From Sphingobacterium sp. (GTDB lineage Bacteria > Bacteroidota > Bacteroidia > Sphingobacteriales > Sphingobacteriaceae), in assembly GCA_031286695.1 (NCBI GenBank), contig JAITTY010000009.1:62001-126000 (forward strand): a stretch of 64,000 nucleotides of DNA, given 5' to 3'. Position 1 is the stretch's first letter. Each line of letters opens with the position of its first letter. This document shows, piece after piece, positions 54,588-63,392 of this stretch. Made by a program: the position numbers and the translations under genes. The notes under the pieces were generated by a model that had not been told where the DNA came from, ran no database searches, and worked only from the letters and a program-made list of their open reading frames with translations.

Positions 54588-55378
54588 TTACAGAAATGTG
54601 CAAGCCATCACTAAGTTATAGATCTTTATCCCTAAATAATCCCCGAAAGAGGCTTTCAGTTTATCATAAACCTGCTGTCTGGTCAAGGGTTTATCTTTCT
54701 TCTTTAACAATGTTGTCGATGAAAGATTTACAGCACCCAATTCCACCTTCGTCGCAAACATGTTGTAATGCAGTTCGGGAACGGCCAAACCAAGGATCAT
54801 TCCCGGTAGTCCATTAAAGGCTGAAGGACCTCCTGAAACAGGTATTTGATCCGTGTAAAAAGCAACAGCATAAATGGAATCCAGTACAAGTCCGTTCGCC
54901 CGACGGCATGGGTAACCTGCGATTTCACGGTATTCATTCGTAATTTTCCACTTGATCTTTAATGTTGAATCGGTTATGACAACGCGCTCGCCACCTAATT
55001 CAAAAACAGAATTAAATGCTTTATTTTTCAGATTCTGATAGCCGCTTATCCCCGACTCAAAAATTCCAGAACGCATCAACCCGGTAACAACATCCGAATA
55101 TTCTTCAGGAATATGCTCATAGAGGACCTCACATTGGAAAATGTCAGTTTCTTTTTCAGCACCTGATTTTCTGGAATCTGACCCATCATTTCTCTGATGG
55201 AGTTACGCGTATCCTCGTCTTTTGCATATGTTGCATAGCGTTTGAGCAGGTTTTTAAGAAATACAGTCTTGTCATAGGTAATTGTTCCTTGTGTAGGAAA
55301 ATAAGCATATTGTCCAAAAGCTGAGCTTCCCCAGAATAAGACCAGCAATAGGACGAGTAAATTTTTGATATCTTTCAT
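54588..55378 (-). pseudogene. GLPGLI-family protein gene broken by a one-base frameshift
   Basis: Two adjoining frames make one gene. The first (55378 to 55076) has the signal peptide and reads to LTFSNV, then runs out of frame to a TGA. The second (to 54588) continues with WKITNEYREIAGYPCRRANG, IPVSGGP and the GLPGMILGL motif. One base is missing at about 55130-55131: restoring it gives FSNVEVLYEHIPEEY, which aligns without gaps to FNATETLFE of the paralogue at 58351, and a total of 263 aa against 262. It starts 1 nt after the barrel gene. Either a true inactivation, an error in the sequence, or a site of phase variation; there is no homopolymer at the site. Confidence 0.85.
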
Positions 55379-55379
55379 T

Positions 55380-58097
55380 TTATTTCGATTTTACGAGCAT
55401 TTTATTGATTTCCCAAGTGAGCTTAACCATATAATACCTGCTGATTGTGTTGTATCGGCGTTCGGTCAGTAGTGCCCCATTTTGACTTCTGTCAAAACCC
55501 ACATTCTGTTTGAGGAGGTCATTAACCATAAAGGTCAATTCCAGCTTTTCATCTTTTCGGAATTTTTTTGACAAAGCCGGACTTAGCACAAATCGTTCAA
55601 ATTTTTTACTGTAAACTGCCGTAGGAGCCTGATAACTATAGCTAAAATCTGCTCGCATAATGAATTTAGCTGGCAAAAAGTACTTCAGATTTCCCTCAGA
55701 TGAAAAAGTAAATCCCTTACTATCTTCCATGGCTCCAATGGAATTATCTTGTATAAGATAGCCTGGGGATAACTCAATACCAAAGTCCAAACCTTTGGTT
55801 GTCGATCGCTGTAAACCATAATTAACCCCATAACGCTGTACCTTGGCGTTCGCTAAAACAGTATTGACATAGTTATAATTGTTGCTGAAAGATACGGATG
55901 GTCCGCCACCATGTCTCAATTGAAATTTTTTCCATAACTTACCGTAATACATTGGACTTATACTAATCTGATTGTTGCTACTGTGGTTCAAATTTCCCCA
56001 AACAAATGTAGTCTTACCCAATGAATCAATCGTTGTATTTTGCACCAGCGCATTGTTTGTACGTGAAGCGCTTAAAAAGATGCCTATAAACTTATCTTCC
56101 AATACGGAATAGGTTCTAAAGCTCAGGTTCAAATTATTGGTGTAAGATGGCTTTAGATTTTCGTTCCCTAAGTACTCATTCAAGGGATCCAAATTCGACC
56201 GTAATGGTTGGATCTGATTTAAGGTAGGTAAACCATTTGTACCCTGATACTTCAAACTGATTGATTTATTTTTTTGAATCTCATAATTGACATCAACCAC
56301 TGGATTATATACAAAAAATGATCGTGAAAGTCTCGTATTCTCCATGCGGTTTAATTGCGACAGATTACTGTTTTCGAACTTATTTGAGACATTAACCACG
56401 AGCTTCTCCAGAGGCTTGTAATTAAGTGCGAGATTATAGGTGTTTTTTGTCGTTTTGTACAAGAAATCATTACTATACAAACTATCCAGTCGATCAAAAA
56501 TACCGGTATTCTGATTTTTATCGAAAGACTGAACTGCGTTGTTATTTCTGTTGAGATTCAATCCATATTCGAAAGAAAGGATAATCTTTTTTGAAATCGG
56601 TTCGGAATAAGCAAATTCTCCACCTGTAGAAAAAGAGCTATTTTTCACAAATTTCTTCTGGTTGAGGGTTGAATCCCTTTCAGCATTCCCTTCTTTATAA
56701 AATGTAAGTTTAGAAAATAAATCTTGCTCCCCATCTTGTTTATTCCCCGATGTGTAATAATTGAATGATAAGGAACGGCCTTTCTTTTTAAAACGTCTTA
56801 CATAGAGCGCCGAGGCATTATACTGCTCCGACTTGGAATCGTTCTTAAAGCTTCGCAGGTTATCGTTGATCTTCTGATCAAATTGATTTACAGTGGTTGA
56901 TTGTGTCTCTGAAGAACTATTATCATGTCTTTTGTTTGCACCTGCCCAAACCGTTAAATCCGACATGGAATCGACCTTAAATTCGTATTTCAAACCGATA
57001 TTATGCTTTCTGTTTTCGTTGGAGGCCAATGTGCTGCTATTGCTTATTAATATCGTATCACGTGCCGCGTTACGTGTGAATACGCTTCGGTCTAAGTCAA
57101 CGTTGGATCGAATATGCTTATAGTCGATTCGCCAAGCATGTTTTTTGTTAGCCGTTTTATCCGAGTATAAAAATCCTGTATTCAGGGATTTAGGAATTCC
57201 TTCGCCATTAAAATTATCACCTCCATCGTAATCTCCCCCCATACTTGACACCTCATCATAACTGAGTCCGCTCTTCCCAGTGTTACTTGCAATCAAATAA
57301 GCCGAAGCTTTAAACGATTGATTAAAGTAGTTCAAAAAGCTCTGTCCAGCGTAGAACTTATCACTACCTCCACCAACATCTACTTTTCCAAATATTCCGC
57401 GTCTAGCCTCCTCTTTGAGCTTCACGTTGATTGTCTGTGTACGTTCACCATCATCAATACCAGTTTTCTCAGCCTTATCAGACTTCTTTTCATAAACCTG
57501 AATTTTGTCAACCATGTCAGAACGAATATTCCGGCTTACTAAAATTGGATCGTCACCAAAGAACTCCTCTCCGTCAACCAGCATTTTCTTTACTGTTTTC
57601 CCTTGTGCAGTAATTTTACCGGAAGCATCGACTGTAATCCCAGGGAGAACCTTTAACAAATCCTCCACTTTAGCATTTTTTTCCACTTTAAAACTTCCGG
57701 CATCATATTCCGTCGTATCGCCCTTGATACTAATGGGTACCCGTCCCATAACAATCACTTCCTCCAGCAAGGTCGCGCTGCTGGTCATTCCAATAGATAG
57801 GTTATTGTAATGCTGCCCCGGTAAGATTTCCGCGTAATATTCACCATACTTTGGATAGGTGACAATGATAAAATACTTTCCAGTATCAGGGCGCTCAAGA
57901 GAGAACTTACCATTTTCATCCGAACGGGTAAAATTGGTCAAAATGGAATCTTTGGCTGTTAACAGCATAATTGTTGCATTATGCAGCTTAAGCTGATCTT
58001 TTACATCACTGATTTTTCCTTCAATTCGGGATTGAGCGTGAACTATTCCGCAGAAACAGAATAAAATAAGTAAAAGTAGTTGCCCCACTCTTTTCAT
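55380..58097 (-). CDS. Outer-membrane beta-barrel protein, TonB-receptor-like (module 1)
   Basis: A 905-aa outer-membrane protein of the OMP_b-brl_3 type. The signal peptide (1-22) is followed by a CarboxypepD_reg-like domain (about 24-105), a plug-like region (about 110-215: VEKNAKVEDLLKVLPGITVD, LVDGEEFFGDDP) and a large barrel with alternating aromatic strands to the C-terminus. The last strand is YYMVKLTWEINKML. No TonB box was identified. It is the first gene of a two-gene unit with the frameshifted GLPGLI gene, and close in sequence to the barrel at 59158. It probably imports or binds a substrate at the outer membrane; the ligand is unknown. Confidence 0.9.
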   Translation of the reverse strand: MKRVGQLLLLILFCFCGIVHAQSRIEGKISDVKDQLKLHNATIMLLTAKDSILTNFTRSDENGKFSLERPDTGKYFIIVTYPKYGEYYAEILPGQHYNNLSIGMTSSATLLEEVIVMGRVPISIKGDTTEYDAGSFKVEKNAKVEDLLKVLPGITVDASGKITAQGKTVKKMLVDGEEFFGDDPILVSRNIRSDMVDKIQVYEKKSDKAEKTGIDDGERTQTINVKLKEEARRGIFGKVDVGGGSDKFYAGQSFLNYFNQSFKASAYLIASNTGKSGLSYDEVSSMGGDYDGGDNFNGEGIPKSLNTGFLYSDKTANKKHAWRIDYKHIRSNVDLDRSVFTRNAARDTILISNSSTLASNENRKHNIGLKYEFKVDSMSDLTVWAGANKRHDNSSSETQSTTVNQFDQKINDNLRSFKNDSKSEQYNASALYVRRFKKKGRSLSFNYYTSGNKQDGEQDLFSKLTFYKEGNAERDSTLNQKKFVKNSSFSTGGEFAYSEPISKKIILSFEYGLNLNRNNNAVQSFDKNQNTGIFDRLDSLYSNDFLYKTTKNTYNLALNYKPLEKLVVNVSNKFENSNLSQLNRMENTRLSRSFFVYNPVVDVNYEIQKNKSISLKYQGTNGLPTLNQIQPLRSNLDPLNEYLGNENLKPSYTNNLNLSFRTYSVLEDKFIGIFLSASRTNNALVQNTTIDSLGKTTFVWGNLNHSSNNQISISPMYYGKLWKKFQLRHGGGPSVSFSNNYNYVNTVLANAKVQRYGVNYGLQRSTTKGLDFGIELSPGYLIQDNSIGAMEDSKGFTFSSEGNLKYFLPAKFIMRADFSYSYQAPTAVYSKKFERFVLSPALSKKFRKDEKLELTFMVNDLLKQNVGFDRSQNGALLTERRYNTISRYYMVKLTWEINKMLVKSK

Positions 58098-58350
58098 AAT
58101 ATGGTTTTGGATAGTATATAATTATATAAATAATAAAATTCGTGCACAAAACTAATATTTTGTTTCAGTTAATTTTAGTTTATCGCAAAAAAAATACAAG
58201 AAATAAAATAATGCTGAAAAACAAAACAAACAATTGATTAACAACGAAGTACAATCGACAAATCACAAAAAAAGCTCTTCAAAAGAAGAGCTTTTTTATC
58301 TAAACAGTTAGAAATACACAGCATATTGTGTATATAGCATACCTAGTTGT
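58098..58350. other. Region between the two barrel-GLPGLI modules
   Basis: It contains the module 1 promoter region, with TAGTTTTG on the minus strand at 58147-58154, an AT-rich stretch similar to that before module 2 (61910-61955), and the terminator of module 2 at 58268-58297. No gene seen. Confidence 0.6.
58268..58297. terminator. Terminator after the module 2 GLPGLI gene
   Basis: AAAAAAGCTCTTC / GAAGAGCTTTTTT (13 bp) around AAAA, symmetric T-runs. It separates the two modules. Confidence 0.9.
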
Positions 58351-59139
58351 TTATAAATTGCCAAGTTCCATTATAAATTGAACAGTTTCTTTATTCATAT
58401 GTTGAGACAGTACACTTGTAATCTGATCCGTCATAGCCTTTCTTGTCATTCGTTTGACCTTGGTATTCTCAAATTTCTTTTTGTCCATCACAACGGTGTT
58501 GCTGAGTTCGACTTTTGTTGCAAAATAGGAAACGTGCTGACTAGGTACGACCAATCCTAAAATCATCCCAGGAAGGCCATTGATGGACTCTGGGCCGCCA
58601 CTGATCGGGATTTCATTACAGTAGTATCCAATGACATAGATAGAGTCAGGTGTAATCCCATTGGCTCTCCTGCAATTATATCCCGCTATCTCACGGTACT
58701 CATCTGTGATTTTCCATTTGATACGCTTCATGGAATCCTGAACGATGATTTTTTCACCAACAATATCGTTATATCTTAAAAATGAACGGTTGGTCATATT
58801 TGAAAGTGTTGTTGCATCGAAATCTAGTGCCAGCATCATAATGTACTGCTTAATTTCTGCATCCAGACTCTCGTCTTTTACCGATTCAAACAAAGTCTCC
58901 GTCGCATTGAATTTCATTGACTTTTTTAACACGGCATTTTCCGGTAACCTCGGTATTATACGCTCAAAAAACTGTTTTGAATTATCATCGGCCTTAGCGA
59001 TGAATTTTTTACTTACGATATTCTTCATATACATCGTCTTATCGTAAGAAATGGTTCCCGACCGCCCAAATAGCACATATTGTGCTTTAAGAGCTACGGC
59101 CGAACAACAGAAAAAGAGAAAAAAGATATATTTTAACAT
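58351..59139 (-). CDS. GLPGLI-family protein (module 2, intact)
   Basis: A 262-aa exported protein of the GLPGLI family (TIGR01200-type), known by its motif, here GLPGMILGLVVP near 190. The signal peptide ends after ALKAQ (about 19). WKITDEYREIAGYNCRRANG (about 143-162) and IPISGGPESI precede the motif and are shared with the broken copy at 54588. It has two conserved Cys (in YNCRR and YYCNE). The function of the family is unknown; members are often found next to carboxypeptidase-regulatory/TonB-type receptors, as here, 18 nt after the barrel gene. Confidence 0.92.
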   Translation of the reverse strand: MLKYIFFLFFCCSAVALKAQYVLFGRSGTISYDKTMYMKNIVSKKFIAKADDNSKQFFERIIPRLPENAVLKKSMKFNATETLFESVKDESLDAEIKQYIMMLALDFDATTLSNMTNRSFLRYNDIVGEKIIVQDSMKRIKWKITDEYREIAGYNCRRANGITPDSIYVIGYYCNEIPISGGPESINGLPGMILGLVVPSQHVSYFATKVELSNTVVMDKKKFENTKVKRMTRKAMTDQITSVLSQHMNKETVQFIMELGNL

Positions 59140-59157
59140 TTTATTTCGCTTAATATT

Positions 59158-61881
59158 TTATAAAAACATTTTTGTAAAATCCCATGATAGTTTAAGCATA
59201 TAATATCTGCGTATCGTATCATATCGACGTTGTGTAAAGACAGAAGTCGATGCCGAACGACTAAAGCCCTTATTCTGATTAAGAACATCGTTGATCATAA
59301 AATCCAATACCAACGATTCATTTTTCAGGAATTTTTTACTCACACCCGGATGCAACAAAAACTGTTCAAACTTCTCGTCAAAAGCTTTGGTTGCAGCTTC
59401 ATAGGAATAAGTGTAATTGGTATAAACCTTAAATGTTTTGTTGAAGAAATACTCCACACTTCCATTGGAAGCAAATACAAAACCATTGCTATTGGTATTG
59501 CGTTCCAAACTTGATTTCATCAAACGATACTGTGGACTAAAGTTCAGGTCAAAATTTAAACCTGTTTTGGTGTCTCTTTTGAAATTATACGTAAAATTAA
59601 AGTTCGTCGTATTGACTTTATTCAATTGGTGATTGAACATATTATAGTTATCACTCATATTCACATAAAACTGTGGCGAGTTGGACAGTCCTAGTTTTTT
59701 GCTCAATTTGAAGTAGACTCCGGACCATACATTTAGGGAGGTATTTGTCTTACCCTCCACATTGTTCCACGTATAAGTATTGATTCCTTTTAGTGTATCG
59801 ATATTCTGTGTAATTGGGTTCTTTTCAGTAGAAATATTACCACCGACATAAACATAGTTTCCGGTCAACACGCGGAACGAATTATAATTCAGATTTAATG
59901 AGTTTCTAAACGACGGTTTTAAGTTTTCATTTCCCAAATAACGATTAATCTGGTCTGAATTATCTAAGATCGGTTGTATCTGACTCATGGAAGGCAACTG
60001 ATTTTTACCGGTATAATTCATCCATAAACCCTTCGTTTTGGTAAAGGAATAGCCTGCACTTACATTTGGATTGTACGTAAAGTAACTTCTTGTAATCCCC
60101 TCACTTGTATAGTTATTGAATTGTTTCAATTTGTCATTATTGAAATTATTAGCCACAGTGAACTTAAATTTTTCAGTTGTGTGAACTATAGCCAATTTGT
60201 ATCTGCTGCTGCTTCTATCAAAATCATAGTTGTTACTAAAGCGACGGTCCAATTGATCATAATTCCCCTGTCCATCATTATTGAAAGATTCCACAATAGA
60301 ACTACTGTTACTTTGCTCAATTCCTGTCCCCACAACAAGATTCCAAATTTTAGATAAGGGTTCAGTATAAGATATGGAGGCCCCGAGGACATCACTTTTA
60401 TTGTTCCGGACTTTATCTTGATCTGTTTTTGTTTCGGTATTTAGATCTTTATTTTTAAGATTCGAATTTAAATGGCCTGTGCCATTCATTTCATTTCTTT
60501 TCCACTGTCCATCAAATGTAAAAGAACGACCTTTTTTCTTGAATTTATGGGTAAAATAAGTGCTGAAATTTACTTCATTGACATGATTTTTGATAAGCTC
60601 ATCCGTTTTTTCGGTAATTGCAGTATCGGCCGCCTGAGAAAGCTGATAAGCGTCGCGTGTATTATAGGACCAAAGATTTTTTCTAGATACACCACCTCGT
60701 ATGGTCAAGAGATTTAACGAATCTAATTTAAGGTCATATTTCAAATTCGCACGATGTTGGTCATTTTCAGTATCTACATTTTTCAATGATCGGTTGTTGA
60801 TCAAACCAGTAGTAATTGTTTCATCATTTCCATCACTGCTCAATCGTCCGTATTTATAGTTAATGTTGACTGTATGTTTATCCTTATCAAATTTGTCCGA
60901 AAAGTTAACCCCCGAATTTATGGCACGAGGTACACCAATAACACCTTGGCCAGAAAAAGGATCCGTAAAATTAGACCAGCTCATCGATCCGTCATCACCA
61001 TAGGATACACCTGAATCACCGCCATATTTTTGTGCGTCCTGCCAGTTCATGCTCGTAGTACCATTATTACCAAAAAGCCCATAAACTGATATTTTTTGCG
61101 AACCCTTAAATTTGTTCAACATCAATTGCCCCATATAGTAATCATTGGTTCCTCCGCCAAGAAGTGCTTTTCCGAACATACCATTTTTAGAACCTTCTTT
61201 TAGCTTTACATTGATCGTTTGCTCACGCTGACCATCATCCACTCCTGTTCGCTCTGCCTGCTCGGATTTTTTCTCGTAGACCTGAACCTTATCCACCATA
61301 TCCGATCGTATATTTCGTGTCACCAGTGTCGGATCGTCACCGAAAAATTCCTCCCCGTCTACCAATACCTTCTTCACAGTTTTACCTTGTGCGGTAATCT
61401 TTCCGGATGCGTCGACCGTGATTCCCGGCAACGCCTTCAACAAATCTTCAACCTTGGCATTTTTTTCAACTTTAAAACTACCAGCATCATATTCTGTGGT
61501 ATCACCTTTAATCGTGATAGGAATACGCCCCGTAACAATGACTTCTTGTAATAACGTAGCTGTGTTTGTTAGACCAATAGCCAATTTAGAGTAGTCCACC
61601 CCAGATTGGATCTCCGTATAAAAATCGCCATACTTGGGATAACTCACGATGAGTACATAGGCTCCTGTATCGGGCTTAGCTAAGGAAAATAGACCATTTT
61701 CATCAGATCGGGTAAAGCCGGTCAATATGGAATCTTTGGCAGTCAACAGCATAACTGTTGCGTCTGATAACTTTAGTTGGTCCTTTACATCACTTATTTT
61801 TCCAGCAATCCTGGATTGACCCGAAGCCAAACCATGAATAGCAAAAATGAAAAACAAGAGAATTTGTAAAACTCTTTTCAT
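59158..61881 (-). CDS. Outer-membrane beta-barrel protein, TonB-receptor-like (module 2)
   Basis: A 907-aa paralogue of the protein at 55380. Signal peptide 1-22 (ending GLASGQ), CarboxypepD_reg-like domain about 24-105, plug-like region with KAQGKTVKK-type sequence (TAQGKTVKKVLVDGEEF) near 165-185, then the barrel; the last strand is YYMLKLSWDFTKMF. The N-terminal 215 residues are almost identical to module 1 while the barrels differ clearly, which suggests the same partner inside and different ligands outside. An ECF sigma cluster lies about 185 nt upstream. Confidence 0.9.
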   Translation of the reverse strand: MKRVLQILLFFIFAIHGLASGQSRIAGKISDVKDQLKLSDATVMLLTAKDSILTGFTRSDENGLFSLAKPDTGAYVLIVSYPKYGDFYTEIQSGVDYSKLAIGLTNTATLLQEVIVTGRIPITIKGDTTEYDAGSFKVEKNAKVEDLLKALPGITVDASGKITAQGKTVKKVLVDGEEFFGDDPTLVTRNIRSDMVDKVQVYEKKSEQAERTGVDDGQREQTINVKLKEGSKNGMFGKALLGGGTNDYYMGQLMLNKFKGSQKISVYGLFGNNGTTSMNWQDAQKYGGDSGVSYGDDGSMSWSNFTDPFSGQGVIGVPRAINSGVNFSDKFDKDKHTVNINYKYGRLSSDGNDETITTGLINNRSLKNVDTENDQHRANLKYDLKLDSLNLLTIRGGVSRKNLWSYNTRDAYQLSQAADTAITEKTDELIKNHVNEVNFSTYFTHKFKKKGRSFTFDGQWKRNEMNGTGHLNSNLKNKDLNTETKTDQDKVRNNKSDVLGASISYTEPLSKIWNLVVGTGIEQSNSSSIVESFNNDGQGNYDQLDRRFSNNYDFDRSSSRYKLAIVHTTEKFKFTVANNFNNDKLKQFNNYTSEGITRSYFTYNPNVSAGYSFTKTKGLWMNYTGKNQLPSMSQIQPILDNSDQINRYLGNENLKPSFRNSLNLNYNSFRVLTGNYVYVGGNISTEKNPITQNIDTLKGINTYTWNNVEGKTNTSLNVWSGVYFKLSKKLGLSNSPQFYVNMSDNYNMFNHQLNKVNTTNFNFTYNFKRDTKTGLNFDLNFSPQYRLMKSSLERNTNSNGFVFASNGSVEYFFNKTFKVYTNYTYSYEAATKAFDEKFEQFLLHPGVSKKFLKNESLVLDFMINDVLNQNKGFSRSASTSVFTQRRYDTIRRYYMLKLSWDFTKMFL

Positions 61882-62065
61882 AAAATTGTTGGATAGTAAA
61901 TTAATATCAATATAACATTAGTAGATAAAACCAATGTTTTGTTACAGTAAATTTAATTTTATTTCTTAAAACACTGATTTTGGCCCATAGTTCCCCATTC
62001 GAGCAAAATAGAAGATCCATTTTACAAAAGCTCAGATCCTATATATTCATCCTAGAAAACCTTCG

Positions 62066-62419
62066 TTATGCTTGATAATGCTTCTTCTGTTGCATATTGA
62101 TCAAACGCCACAACTGAAGACAAAAAAAGCATATCAAAACAGCAAAAGATAACTGGCAACCTATCGCGCTATAATTTTTAAGATCGGAGGCTATATCTGC
62201 AACTTGAATTTTAGCCATCAGATAATTGTTTAGCATCATACCGCAAACCGTTCCAAGGAGAAAAAATGTAATTGCATACTTCTTATTTGACAGCGCTTTC
62301 TCCTTCTCTTTCTCAAGCGCCGCGATACCATCCATAATACGTTGCTCAAAATCATCAAATGGTAATTCTATTTTACTCATTTGCATCGCTTTTTTGAATT
62401 TTTCCTGCTCCTTATCCAT
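62066..62419 (-). CDS. Small membrane protein, probable partner of the ECF sigma factor
   Basis: A 117-aa protein with a charged N-terminal part (1-45, MSKIELPFDDFEQRIMDGIAAL) and two helices (about 48-68 and 84-105). It overlaps the end of the sigma gene by 8 nt, a typical arrangement for an anti-sigma factor. It has no FecR, zinc-type or other known anti-sigma motif, so that role is inferred from position and topology. It is the last gene before the barrel module. Confidence 0.75.
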   Translation of the reverse strand: MDKEQEKFKKAMQMSKIELPFDDFEQRIMDGIAALEKEKEKALSNKKYAITFFLLGTVCGMMLNNYLMAKIQVADIASDLKNYSAIGCQLSFAVLICFFCLQLWRLINMQQKKHYQA

Positions 62420-62963
62420 AATACTCTGCTTTTTTTATTAACTGACTCAAGATGATGTGCATATTTTTACGGGCTCGATACAATATTACTTTTGTATTCG
62501 ACAGTGTCCAGCCCATAATTTCCTGAATTTCATCCATCGACTGTTCTTCCAAATAGAATAAACGTAATGCAACAGACTCCCGGGCGGGCAAGATCGTGAG
62601 TGCATCGTTGATCATTTCTTTTCTTTCATGTTCGATTATTTCATCCAATACAGAATCGTCATATGGCATGTCATGGTGGGACAGATCAAAATTGACCAAC
62701 TCCAATTTCTTATGACGAATGGCATTAAAAGCAACATGCACAACAATTCGGTAAAACCAGGTACTAAATTTCGATTTCCCTTTAAAGGAAGACAGCGATT
62801 GATAGCACTTTATAAATGCTTCCTGAACGACATCTTCTGCCAAATGCTCTTCCTTTACAATAGAAAGAGCGACAGAAAATGCCATATCCTTATACGTTTT
62901 TATAAAATAACGATAAGATTCCACATCGCCTGACAGAACTTTTCGAATATAGATTTCATCCAT
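62412..62963 (-). CDS. ECF-type RNA polymerase sigma factor
   Basis: About 183 aa from the ATG at 62963 (MDEIYIRKVLSGD); the longer frame to 63005 overlaps the upstream gene and is not typical. Region 2: YKDMAFSVALSIVKEEHLAEDVVQEAF near 24-50 and FSTWFYRIVVHVAFN near 65-80. Region 4: ARESVALRLFYLEEQSMDEIQEIMGWTLSNTKVILYRARKNM in two parts near 125-170. It overlaps the 117-aa membrane protein gene. It is a candidate regulator of the two barrel-GLPGLI modules downstream. Confidence 0.92.
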   Translation of the reverse strand: MDEIYIRKVLSGDVESYRYFIKTYKDMAFSVALSIVKEEHLAEDVVQEAFIKCYQSLSSFKGKSKFSTWFYRIVVHVAFNAIRHKKLELVNFDLSHHDMPYDDSVLDEIIEHERKEMINDALTILPARESVALRLFYLEEQSMDEIQEIMGWTLSNTKVILYRARKNMHIILSQLIKKAEYYG

Positions 62964-62970
62964 TGGCGGG

Positions 62971-63285
62971 TTAAATATCGCGTTTTTTATCCAATCGGTT
63001 AGCAATTATCATCGCAAGCCCTGCAGAAATAATCAAAATTGCTACGGCGAGTGAATCCGGCAAATCAGTCTTGATATAGTTGTCCAATACACCGACAATA
63101 AATAAACCAATTCCGATACCTAGAACCAAAATCCCCGGCTTTTGCCAATCTATAGGCTCCCTTTTTCTGCTTTCGCCGGGAAGGTGTACTGCGGTACTCC
63201 GATAGCGCATAATAAAATAAACACACAGGGTGATACATGTAAATAATCCGATACCTAAAATTCCCGCTATTGTTTGTTTTTCCAT
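62971..63285 (-). CDS. Small membrane protein upstream of the ECF sigma gene
   Basis: About 104 aa from the ATG at 63285 (MEKQTIAG). Two helices or more: about 5-27 (IAGILGIGLFTCITLCVYFIM) and 48-95 (ILVLGIGIGLFIVGVLD and LAVAILIISAGLAMIIANRL). A DUF6249-like fold is conceivable, but I cannot confirm it. It lies 7 nt upstream of the sigma gene, so these three genes form one operon. The start at 63309 is an alternative. Confidence 0.75.
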   Translation of the reverse strand: MEKQTIAGILGIGLFTCITLCVYFIMRYRSTAVHLPGESRKREPIDWQKPGILVLGIGIGLFIVGVLDNYIKTDLPDSLAVAILIISAGLAMIIANRLDKKRDI

Positions 63286-63343
63286 AATTATTTGAATTAG
63301 TTTCCTCATTAGTCACCATCATTCCCGAAAAGGTTACAACAAA

Positions 63344-63375
63344 TTGAGTTAAATGTGTCGATTTGTGTAAATTTG
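63344..63375 (+). promoter_or_regulatory. Bacteroidota-type promoter for the M20 gene
   Basis: TTG at 63344 and TAAATTTG at 63368-63375, spaced by 21 nt, followed 18 nt later by the ATG at 63393. Confidence 0.6.
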
Positions 63376-63392
63376 TTTCAAACACAAACAAT

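Noticed and set aside
54515..54817. 100-aa plus-strand frame opposite the broken GLPGLI gene
   Set aside because: The opposite strand keeps clear GLPGLI family motifs, so this frame is a shadow.
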